Source: Dugong dugon
Lineage: Eukaryota; Chordata; Mammalia; Sirenia; Dugongidae
Reading direction: 5' to 3'
NCBI GenBank assembly: GCA_030035585.1
Contig: CM057461.1
Location: 172,371,624-172,435,623, forward strand
DNA length: 64,000 nucleotides
The notes under the pieces were generated by a model. The model had not been told where the DNA came from, ran no database searches, and was given only the letters and a program-made list of their open reading frames with translations. Made by a program: the position numbers and the translations under genes. Position 1 is the stretch's first letter. Each line of letters starts with the position of its first letter. Below, one piece after another: positions 43,501-56,100 of this stretch.

Positions 43501-46500
43501 TTGCCCAATCAGTCTTGTGGCCAATTCCCTTCAGAAAATCTCACACTTAGGACACAGAGCATGGACCTGGATCTGGGGACTGGGAGCCTGGGCTAGCCAT
43601 GAAGGAGGTACTGCTTTCCTTCTGGCAGTGCCTGTGGGGAACTGAGCTGGGAAATCTGAGAAACAGAGACAACCAAAACCAAAGCCTTCCAGACATTCAA
43701 ACTGGGTCAATTATATGAAGACTCTTAGCTGAGCAGGAGGAGCCACATGTAAGACAACTGAAGAGAAGGAGGCTTTGAAGGAAAGATTTGGAAATAGTGT
43801 TTGAAGGACTCCCTGAGCTGCAATAACAACCAGTATCACTTTTTGTAGGGTACCTTTGACCTTGACTGTGGGCACTGAGGGAGCTATGAAGCCACGATGC
43901 TTACTTGGACATTTGGATTAGTGATTTTATTGTACATTAAAGTTTAGTTTCTCTTTTATATGCATATATGTGTATATATGTATCTTTTATGTATATATGT
44001 ACATGTCCAGAAGTGACACTCTCTAGATCTATTTGGCCTATCCTTAATCCCTCTGGATTTTAGTTTCCTCATAAAATGCTCTCTCACATTTATCCTCTGG
44101 AACGTTCTATGATTCTCTGTTAATATGCATGTGCAGGTATCAGAGTATCGGTATACACGAGAAGAGGTGAAGGATGGAGGGTGTTGAGAAGGATGTTCTT
44201 AGTTTAGGGAGTTGATGGAAGAAGGGTGACTAGCATGATGATGTATGGGAAACTCACACTGTGGCGTTCCAAGCTACTGCTTACGAAAAAAAAACAAAAC
44301 AATCATTTTAGGTTGGCAGAAATTGCGCACTCCCTTCTGAAGCTGGCACCCTACGACACCCAGACGATGGAGAGCCGTGGGCTCCGTCGCTACATCATGG
44401 AGATGCTACCCATTACCGACTGGACAGCAGAGGCAGTGAGGCCAGCACTTATCCTCATTTTAAAGAGATTGGATAGAATGTTCAACAAAATTCATAAGAT
44501 GCCTACTTTGAGGTGAGGAAGCCTCCTGCTCAGCTGTTGATATTGCAAGCCTCAAAGTTCGGGTTTGTCAGTTTTTTAAAATGTTGGATCAATCTGGTGT
44601 TGAATGAATGATTTGAAAGTTTTCCATTGGTACATGCACATAGCTAATAAGGTGTATGAATGCATAAGTGCCAGGTTCTACATTTTGAGGAAATAACATT
44701 TTCTTTAAAAATACATGCGTTCATCTTGAAAAATCTATTCATTTCTCAGCTGTCATGTTCCTCATGTGAAGTGCAGAAGAGATTCAATGAGTCCCCTTCA
44801 ATTCTTTTTGAAGAAAGGCAGGATATGCCTTATGTATAAAACAATTAAAGAGAGAGAAAAATGCATTTGGTGTTCAGAAAATAGTGTACTTAACACAGTA
44901 TTTTAGGTACCAGTTTAGAGAAGTGGCCAAGCTTTATGATAATAAGCTAAGCAGAGGTGAAAAAGGTCCCAGGATTGATAACTAATACCTACTTTTCGTC
45001 TTTATTTCAGGGTGGTAGTAAATGAACACTATTACCACTGGATCTCTATTCAGTGGCCCGAGAAATATCTGTTGGTAGGCTTCTATGGACAGATATCTCT
45101 GAACCAGTCTACCTGGAGATCTGACCCCAATTTGGAAACATATAGCCAAAGTGAGCAGATAAATTGATAAATGCTGGTAATCCCATTAACTCGGAAATTC
45201 CAAGTTTTGATTAGTGAGAATATTTTCTGTTCTTTTAAACTAAAACTAAAATTAATTCTTTCCCAAGAATTTGTAGCACTTGCTGCTCGATTTGTCAAAA
45301 CTTTTTCAGGTTTTAGCCTGTGCTCTTCTTCATTTATGGAGCCATCAGGAGTCATTGAATTTATTAAAAAAACATGAAAGATTTCATTCTGATGATGGTT
45401 TGTTCTTATATTCTTTTATACTATTGTTCCTAATGCCTGTACATTATTCCATGGTTATTTATTTCAGTGGCATGGAAATGCCTTTTCCTAAGACATTTCT
45501 ATTTTCTTTAGTAATCCCAGTAGAATATTTGTGTCATTGGGAAATGCCCAAAGACTTGTAGGAATGAATTGGTTCACAAGGATGTGTCAAAACCAGTTCT
45601 TTTCCTTAAATAACTTTATGTCTAAAGGTATTAAGCATCTCCATAGGCTGACCCATCTGTCATATAATTAAGCCCATTATAAAGAACATCATCAGATATC
45701 AGGATTAAATGCATAAACTTGATCAGTTGTAGATAATTTTCTTGGGATGCATGCTGTAAATTTGGAGTTGGCCTGGATTTAATGTGTCCAGGTGATCTCA
45801 ATTCACCAAGAGAAATGCTGACCAAGCCTGACCTGTAGATTATTACTTGGGTGCCTTGGGCACCAGGGATGTCAATATATCCTCATTTATGACTATGTTT
45901 CCATTTCATCACTGCAGATATTTCATTTTGTAGGAAATATAAACTTTGAAACTGTTTCCAGGACAATATATGGAAACATTGTTGATATCATCAAAGCCGA
46001 ACCTGTTTATTTCAGGAAAGAAACCTTCAGTACTGGGATAATTACAAACTGGATTAACTTTTATTTCTGAAAATCCCATATTTACCTAATTGGGTTACGT
46101 ATATCAACATCTATACTAACATAGAAAATAGCCAAAAAATATCATTTCTTAGAAGTCAAGAAAGAACGCCTTTTAAATAGACTATTTTCTTCTGATCATT
46201 TCGGCAGGAGTTAAGCCGTAAATCTAATTAGTAGTAGTCTGGTATAAAAGCTGATGGGATCCAGTGTAGTCTGATACATAGATTTCAGAAATGCAGCCCA
46301 TGTTCAGATCAGTTCTACTGTGAATAATTACCCCTGTGGTGGGTTTTCTAAAATGGCAGTCTTAGGACTCTGTCTCAGAGCTAAAACCAGGGAACTTAAA
46401 ATGCAACCCATTCATCATCTCTGTTTTTTTCTTCAATAGATTTTGTCTCATTAGTCGAGTGGGGCAAGAGTGCCTCTGCTACGTTTTCAGTATCTTCTTC

Positions 46501-49500
46501 CCCTCCCAGTGTGCTCTGTACTTTTGGAACAGCATGGGTAAACTTCATCCCGTGTGAAGTACTTTGTTGTCTCAGACACCCATCCTGTCTTAGATGGCAT
46601 CAGAATCACTGTCTCATTCACTTGTTTCAGACAGTCTCCAGAAGGAAGTCAAGCCGCTAACGGCTCCTATATTGTATTCCAGGCGACAGGTTGAGTGGGA
46701 GCCTGCCAGCAATTTGATTGAAGGGGTTTGTTTGACACTTCAGAGGCAGCCAATCATATCCTTCCTGCCTCACCTTAGGTCACTGATCAATGTCTGTGTC
46801 AATCTGGTGAGTAGCCAAGAGGCAATCTTATAAAACTTTGCAAAACTTAACTCTGCTATTGACTTCTCTGGACTGAAGATTTACAGGTCAACTACTTTGT
46901 GCCCCTACCTACCCGTGAAAACAGATGGCTCAGGTGATACTGAAAATAGTGAGGTACATTTCAAGGTGGTGCGTGGGGAGATACAGGGGCCCCTCCCTAC
47001 ACAGATGGGATTTTGGTGTACTGCTTCCCATGCACTACTTTGACAATTCACCTCTTCAGATTGCGCTGAGAGTTGAGGGCTGCCAGTTGGAGAGTGGGGT
47101 GGTGGAGACTGCACAATTGGCTAGAAGGTGAGGTAGCCTGGTGGGTGGAGGAGGGTAGTTAAAATGCAAAGTGTTTTTTTTTTTTTTTAGTGCAAAATGA
47201 AACCATGAGTTGGCCAGTCTAGGATTTAAGTAAAGGAAAAAAAAAAAAATTTACCATTTAAGTAATATCTAGAGTCTGGTCCTGACAAGGTTTTGTACAA
47301 TGTATGGAAACAATGTTAGAACATTTCATTGAGTAGGATCTGCTGCTTAACTAGTTGAGCAATAAATCTGTAGTTGTAATGCCGAGTGCAAATAGAGCTT
47401 GTTGCCATCATCATTGTTGTATTTGCTCCATCAAAGAATGGTAACTGCATTTCTTTGAATCCACAGGTAAGTATGTCCAAGCTCCTGATTAGAATAGTTT
47501 TCTGGATCATCTCTCATTATTTACACAGTTAGTTATAAATAACATTCTACAAAACCTTGGCTGAATCCAGTGTAATGTTCGATCTGACTCCAGACATTAC
47601 GTGCCTTCAGAAGAAGGCCACAAGAAAGAAAAGATTGAAAGTAACATGCCCAACCTTCAATTTTTTATTCTTATTATTATAATTATTATTACTGAATGAG
47701 ACTGCCTTACTACAGTTGCATGAAATTGCAATAGTCAAGGCTGGTCATGTGCTCTGTTTGTATTTCAGGTGATGGGAGTGGTAGGACCTTCCAGTGTTGC
47801 TGATGGATTACCCCTTCTTCATCTCAGCCCTTATCTCTCACCACCTCTGCCCTTCAGCACAGCTGTTGTCCGGCTTGTAGCATTGCAGATACAGGTGTGA
47901 CTGCCTTACCTGTTTGTCACGCTCATTAAGTTGTTGGTTGAGGCACCAGATCATGGTGTTCTCTTTTTTTTTCTGCGAAGGCTGGGCAAAATCTGTGAAA
48001 CGGAAGTGTAAACAACTCCAAACTTTTGTAGGTTTGGAGCTTCAGCCCTGAGCTTGGCCCTAAGTTGTGCTTCTGTAATTCTTCTTGAGATCTCGAAAAT
48101 AGCAGAGTCGTTTAGTTCTGCCACAACCTCAGGAACCTCTTCAGTCATTTAAAACTGGTACATATGCCTTAGGAAAATAATGATTCACAGATAATCAGCT
48201 CACAATTGTTAATTAAAAGAGGCAGTAATATTCAAAGTCTGGTTTTAAATTATTTTCAGAAAGAATTGCAATATAAAATTCTTTCCAATGTTATTACTAG
48301 ACATTGAATATCTTAATTTTCTTTAATGATTGTGGGTTGAATACTGTGTTTTTTAATTCTCCCATTTATTTTATTTCTTAAAATTAAATTATCATTCCCA
48401 CTGCAAAAAATGCAGAATGCCAGTTCTCCTGCCTATTTCTGTGTGTTATCTAATTTTAGAGAGCAGTAAATCATCAGGAAACTTTTCAACCAACGGAAAT
48501 TACACAATTGATGTAAATGAATAACTGATTCACATCCATTATCTGATAACCAAGCTGAATGGTCTGTCATCCAGGTAATCAGTCGATGGTAGAGAGATTA
48601 AGTAAAAGCTGTAGCTACCATGCAGAAAAGAACCAATGGCATCCCTAAAGTGATACATTTTAATAATCTGTGAACAAAGATGATTTATTTCTTTCTATAT
48701 TGCTTATTGCTTTCTGGCTTGGAGAAGGCCTTATGCAGGGGCCAGAGGACTTTGTGTATCTGTACCATAAGTATTATGATTTTTTCATATAATGTTCAAC
48801 ATGTTACTGTCTTTTTAGGTATTATAGCTGTCAATTATGTCAAGCCAATGGTAAAGTATCAGTTTTGAGCAGGTCTTGAATGCTGCACAGATGACGACTG
48901 AGCTCATAGTTTACAGGAATCACCAGCAGGGAGTCACCGTTTCCATCATGCTGTGTAAAAATAAACGTGCTAAAAGGACATGGGAGTCAATTAATCTTTT
49001 TTTCTATTATTGCTGTACAGGCTTTAAAAGAAGATTTCCCTTTAAGCCATGTGATCTCCCCATTCACCAATCAAGAGAGAAGGGAGGGGATGCTTTTAAA
49101 TCTACTCATCCCATTTGTGCTCACAGTAGGATCAGGAAGCAAAGGTCTGATTAATTTAAATAAAGGAAATTTATCATTGTTGTTGTGTTTTCTTAACTAT
49201 CAAGTTGTTTATTTCCGTTTCCTTTTCCTCTTGAAAGGTCATCACTGAAGTTGATGTAAACGACTTAAACAAGGTTACTTTAGGAAGTAGTGTTTCTTGC
49301 TTTTCAGTTCAACCACCCTGGGACAAAGGCATCTCTGCTTCACTTCTTAGAAGATACATTAAAGTCATTTCAGTACAGCAAAAATTGGGAGAATGTTGTT
49401 GAAATTAAGAAAATGGTATTAAGTAAAGCACGATTAGATGGGAATTGGCAGGTGAATGAACTTTACAAACTAGTGCCATGAGGTTTAGCATAAATCCTGC

Positions 49501-50096
49501 CACTTGTCATTAAATTCAAATATTTCCTCATTACTCTTCCTTCTTAGTGAGATTTTTCTTTTAGGAACATTTAACTCAAATGTAAGGACAGTATGTTATG
49601 TGTATTTGAGCAGAGAAAAGAAAGGAGATGGCAATGGTAAGCAAGCCATTTGGCTGAGAACACAAGTCTTTGGGTGACCTACAGAGAAAGTACCCACGTG
49701 CCAGGAACACTGTTTCTGTCCATAGGAGAAGCTGTATTTGGTGGGGAACCCCTCGATTTCTAGGGTGTTCTAGTTTGGAATTGGAAAGAGGGCTGAATTT
49801 GTCTGTGTCCAATGTGGAAAGCCTACCTCATGACTTTTCTTTTTGCTTCCCTCTCCTAAACTCTGCCCCTCAGATAGCCCATGGCTGGAGCAGCCCGAGG
49901 TACAGCTGCTGCTACAGACGGTCATTAATGTGCTCCTGCCGCCAAGGATCATCAGCACGTCCCGGAGCAAGAACTTCATGTTGGAGAGCTCCCCTGCCCA
50001 CTGCTCCACCCCCGGAGATGCAGGGAAAGACTTGCGCAGGGAAGGGTTGGCAGAGTCCACCAGCCAAGCAGCATACTTGGGTGAGTAATATATGTG

Positions 50097-50148
<52 letters not shown>

Positions 50149-53100
50149 CACATATATATACCTGAGTGTGTATATATAGTAAGTTATATGTATATATATG
50201 CATATATACATATATGTGTGTGTATAGTAATTGTGTACATATATACATATATGTGTGTGTATAGTAAGTTAGTTATGTTCTACCTTGAGTGAGAAAATAT
50301 TTAAAGAGACTGCTATCCAGAAAGTATTTAAAGAAACCACTTGAGCAAGTAAGCAGTACCCTGGCAAAAAGAGTCTGGTTTCTTTCAGTGAACATATGCC
50401 AAAAAATAAACTCTTTTCCTTTCCATGATGCCTAAATTACTTGGCTGTTTTTATAAGAGTATCTAGGCATGTAAGGAAGGCATCTGCAGTAAGGATTCCT
50501 CCTTGCTGATTAAGTGTAAGATCACTGAGGAGGTTTCATAGCTGTTATCAGATCTAGACTCAGTCTAGTATACAAGGACACTACATTGCCCAGCTCAAGA
50601 GGCCCATGGGTCTGTCATTTATGTGGCTGGAGCCCCTGCAGTTGGGCAGTCCACACCCTGTACATCAAGACATGGCAGCCCTTCTAATACATTATGCCCT
50701 ACTAGCTATTTTTCTTCCCCTACAATGTTATCTTTTAATCTTCATTTTGATCTTCACTCTACTAAGGCCAGTCAACTTATTCCCCTCCCATATGTTTGCC
50801 AGTTCCCTTCCCCCGTTGACTCCTACTTTCCCATTTCCCTATCCCTGCCTTTAACTTGGTCCTGACCCATGGAACAGTGGAAAGCCACTCTTAGGGCCTG
50901 AATGAACTAGACCAGGTGGAAAAGACCACTCTGAAAAGAGGAGCACTAGCAGGAGGAAATCTCAAAAGGAGAAAGTTGAGAAAGTCTTGCCTGACATTTC
51001 TCAATTCATCGAAGCAGGTCTTGGTGGATAGTATAAGATAAAATGATGAAAACAGGTTGTTGGAGTTTGGAGTGTTTGGGGTATTTGAATTGCATCATAA
51101 AGGGCTGTGTTTGAAAATTATGTGATTGACAATGAAAATGAAGAAAGGGTAAAAGAAAGGATGCAGGTGCACAAGATTTACCCATATGGGTGACTCAGTT
51201 GCCCAGAAATGAAAAGGTAGGGCTCAGATAAAATCTAGACACTGAGGAAGAGCCCTGCATGACATCTGAGATTGCACAGAGGGTGAAGGAGAAAAGGAGT
51301 TTTACATGTAGGACAAAGATATGAGAAAAAACTTGGAGAATAAATATTTTCAATCCTCTCTACTTTTTGCCTTTTTAATAAAGGAAGACCTTTGCTTAGT
51401 TGGCCAGGCTAGTGGGCCTCTGTTCCTTTTGACTTTTATTTTTACATTTGAGTACACACTGTGTGCCAAGAAGTGTTTTCTGTACTTTCCATGTACCATC
51501 GCACTTAATCCTCACATCCTTACAATAATACAGAGGAAACATTATTATCATTTTAGAAGTGAAGTAGCTGAGGCTCGGGAAGAATGAGTAACTTGCCTAA
51601 AGTCACACAGTTAATAAGTAGCAGAGCCAGACTTCAAATTCAAGCCATCTGGCACCAGAGTCCCTGCTCTTGAGGCCCTTGCTATGTTGTCTGTGTGCTG
51701 GGCTGTTGGAGAGGAAGGTGGAAAATAGAGTGGTAGAAACACAAAGAAGGGCACCAGGCACATAACAGTAGATAGGGGAGCTTTGCTTTTTGTTCGTTTG
51801 TGTAGGTGAGGGAGAGGAATTGAGATGAACAATTGCTGTTGAGAAGTGAGATTTTGAAGAGGGACATAGGTAAGAAAGAATCTTAAATGCCTTCTTATAA
51901 CATGGTTCTCCCCTTGATTCACTCTAAAAACAGTAAAGGTATCTGTGACTCTTAAAGGATTTAGGGAGTTGGATCATATCTTTTAGATGCTGAGAGGGGC
52001 CTTAAGACATGATCAAGAAAGGTCACCCCATGGCACACTTCATGGAGAAAGTTGGGGTGGCACAGAAAGCTCCCATCATTATCTATGAACTATTTACAAT
52101 ACTCTAGTTTGTCCTGACACACTGCTGGAAAATCTGCTTCCTGAAAAATAAATAAATATAAACTGTGACAGGGCTACCAGAATCTGGGGAGGAAAGAGAT
52201 ATTGTAAAAGAAATCCAACAGGGTTTAGTAACAGACATGATGTGCAATATGAGAGAGAGTGTTTTTATTAATGCCCATATCTAGAAGGATATACTCAAAT
52301 ACATTAACTGGTTCCTTCTGGGGAGCAGTTGGAGTAGGGTCGGGAAGAGAGCTAGAAACAGGAAGGACTTTGTTTTTACTTTGTATTCTTCTGCATGGTT
52401 TGATTTAATTCTTAATAACAAGAATATATTATTTATATGCTTAAAAGGAAAAATAAGGTCTTAAAACACCAATGTTTTAGCTTGGGATATGAGTGATATT
52501 CTGGTAAAGCCACAGTGACAACACTTTCAGAAAGTAAAAGATTAGCTGCACATCATGTTTAGAAAAATTTCCCTCTCAACTCTGTGAATGATTTTGCTCT
52601 GTATTTTTCCAAAATAGTAGATAAAGGCACCTAAGATATTTGTGTCTCCTAATCAGAACCAAAACATGTTTATCATAGAAGTGCTTGACCTGATATAAGG
52701 AACACTCCCTCTGCAGTGCACATAAGATTTTGGAAACACAGGGAGAGTGTAGAAGTTAAGAAAATTGTCTAGCGTGTGAAGAGTACTGGGTGTGGGCAGC
52801 TGGGTGTGGGCTGCAGCGTTCCTCCTAAGCACCAGCCCGCAGGCTCACTTTTCTCTTTTCCTGGTGTGAAGCACTGAAGGTGATTCTCGTCTGCTTTGAG
52901 AGGCAGCTTGGAAGCCAGTGGTACTGGCTGAGTCTCCAGGTGAAGGAGATGGCTCTGCGGAAGGTGGGAGGCCTGGCCCTGTGGGACTTCCTCGACTTCA
53001 TCGTGCGCACCCGAATACCCATCTTTGTGCTCTTGCGCCCTTTCATCCAGTGCAAGGTGTGGTGTGTTCATTTTCTTAAACAACACCCATTGTTGTTGAC

Positions 53101-56100
53101 TCATAGCAACCCTATAGGACAGAGCAGAACTGCCCCATAGGGTTTCCAAGACTGTAAATCTTTACGGAAGCAGACTGCCCCACCTTTTTCCCACCCTTAA
53201 GCAACAAGCCCCCATGACTGGGCAGCTCTCTATTCAGGCAGGATTATGGCAGAAGTGCTCGTGGGATGTACTATAGTTAGGAGAACTTGTTAACACCATG
53301 CTATGGCAAAAACTTGATGTGAAAAACAGCCCAAAAAATGTATCCCAGAGGATAAAATTTTACATTAGAAGTACCTTCACAGTAGGAGTTTTATTAGAGT
53401 CTATATAACTTTACCCTGCTCCCACTCAAAAAAGAAAATTGGCCCAACTGAATGACCTGGAGAATGTTCTCCTTTCTTTAGTAGCATGGCTGAGATCTGA
53501 TTATAAATAAACATATGGAAAAAAAATGAGATAGTTCTATTAACTTGGGGCCTTGGTGGCACAGTGGTTAAGCATTTGGCTACTAACCAAAAGGTCAGCA
53601 GTTCAAATGCACCAGCTGCTCCTTGTGGCAGTCTGCTTCCGTGAAGATTTGCAGCCTCAGAAACCCTATGGGGCAGTTCTACTCTATCCTATAGGGTCAC
53701 TATGGGTCGGAATCGACGAGACAGTGACAGGAGTTTTTTTTCTACGGAACTTCAAACTTGAAATAAGTAGGAGCCCTGGTGGTGCAGCGGTTAAAGCAAT
53801 CGACTGCTAACTGAAAGGTAAGCAGTTCGAAACCACCAGTGGCTCCACAGAGAAAGATGTGGCAGTCTGCTTCCCATAGAGATTTACAGCCTTGGAAACC
53901 CTATGGGGTCACTATGAGTTGGCATTGACTCAATGGCAGTGAGTTTGGCTTTTGGATGAAGTAGGTACAAAAATTAGCCCATTTTACAGATGGGAAAATT
54001 GATGCCCTTAGAACATTATGCCTTCTTTTCAGCTTCTGGCCCAACCAGCAGAAAATCATGAAGAGGTTTCTGCTCGGCAACATATTGCTGACCAGCTGGA
54101 GCGACGCTTCATACCACGGCCTTTATGTAAGAGCTCGCTCATAGCTGAGTTCAACAGTGAGCTAAAAATTCTCAAAGAGGCGGTTCACAGTGGATCAGGT
54201 GAGGATGCATGTGGATATTTGGAACTTGTTTGACTAAATGGGACCACAACTTACGAAGAGTTCCTTCCATCCAATCCACTGCTCTTTTTGGAGCCGTGTA
54301 TGGATTAGCCATTTTGGCACACTAGTAGATTTAACCACAAAAGAGAAATTAAGTGGGTATCACAGGAGTTTGATTTTATTCCTTTTCTAAATATTTTTTT
54401 TAATTCTAATTTCAGTAGTTAAGCTCTTTCTTGAATGTTTAACTGAAAAAAATACTATTTAAATTATTACCTTGATTGCTATTTTAGTAAGGAGAAAGGG
54501 GACTCACATTCATTGAGCATCTATGATATGGTTGATTATTTCATATATATTTTTTAATTTAATCCACACAAATACCTACAAGGTGGATGATTGAAAATCC
54601 AACTTAAAGAATAAGGAAACTGAGATCATAGAGGTTAAAGAACTTACACATATAGAAAGTGACAACAGTGAGGGGGATCTTAAGCCAGGTCTATAGAATT
54701 ATGAAGTCTACCTTTCCACAAATTGCAGGAGGGCAGTTGAATTAAAGTTGGCAGGCTAGGAGGTTGTTTCTTTATATTAGTCAAAAGATTTTCTCTGGTG
54801 TGCATTCTTTACTTTTTACCATTATATTAAAAGCAGATTACTGAGAAAGGAAAATAAATTACTACCTGCCATTAGAGGGCAGCCATGACCCATAAGTAGA
54901 CTATAACATGTGGGCACGTTTCTTTCTAAAGCTTTTATTGTGGTTTACAGACAGTGTGTTAAAGACAAAAACACTGACAAGTACAATCTTGGTGAAATCC
55001 ATCGACATTGCCATTCAAATATTCTGTTTTATAATAAAATAATCTAGCATAGAACTAAGGGGGTATTTCATAAGTTGTTATTTTCAAAAAAGGAGAATGA
55101 GAACACCTTGTTTTGATTTCGACTGTAGATTTATATAAGACAACTTATTTACTATTTGCATATGCTTGTGTTAGGTAAGGTATATCCCTAGTGAAAACTG
55201 GCAAGTTTGAAACTACAGTCCAGGTCCAAAATTAATTTGCATCTTACCACTCTTGGAAAAAGAAATAGAAAAGCAATATCAGAACATTTTACATTGTTAG
55301 AGATGTTATGCCCTCACAAGGAACCTATTCAGTTGGAAGTACATCAACAGCCAATGTTGAATCTTTAGGAAAAAAAAAAAGAAAGAAAAAATTTCCCCAC
55401 TTGCATTTACTAGTTTGCCCTAAAGATCATTTGTCAGGGACACACTACTTAACTGATCTTTCCTAAAAAATATAAGTGGTCAGGGACGATTTTGAAGCAT
55501 TTATTTTCTTTCAGGATCCTCACCATGCATTTCCTTTGGTTTCTCACCTTCCCTTCCCCCTACCCCCCCCCCCCAGCCTACCAAGGGAAGACGTCCATCA
55601 GTACTGTGGGCACCTCCACCTCTGCTTACCGCCTGAGCCTGGCCACCATGTCCCGCTCCAACACGGGCACCGGTACTGTCTGGGAGCAGGACAGTGAGCC
55701 CTCCCAGCAGGCTTCCCAGGACACCCTGAGTCGGACTGATGAGGAGGATGAGGAAAGTAGGTCACTCTGCAGAATTGGGGCAGGCAGCACAGCTTGGACA
55801 TGCGAGGGAGGGCTGGGAAGGATTTCTGCCTTTTGCAGTTCTGACTCCCTAGTCATTTTTACAAATAGGATTCATCATGGAATTGTGACTGATTCCATGA
55901 TTCTTAATGCCCACTCTTCTATAAATTCCTTGATAGCCTTGGTCATTTGAGAAAATCAGGGAAAAAGTAAACCTTTAGTGACCCCTAAATTTTCTTGGAA
56001 TCTATATATCCAACCATTTCCACTAACTCATTTTAATTGTGTTTAAATAATTAAGGAAAGCATGTATTCCCCTTTGTCCAGGACATCTTGCTTAGAGGGT

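Noticed and set aside
46435..46560. Possible exon after 'cttcaatag' before w23
   Set aside because: The frame required by w22 is not kept, and w22 joins w23 directly with a perfect phase match.
49670..50179. 169-codon open frame covering w26
   Set aside because: It is a different frame that runs through the w26 exon and into the TG microsatellite; the UNC80 frame within 49874-50080 explains the coding signal.
52769..53149. 126-codon minus-strand frame over w27
   Set aside because: It is the reverse shadow of exon w27 plus the adjacent AfroSINE.
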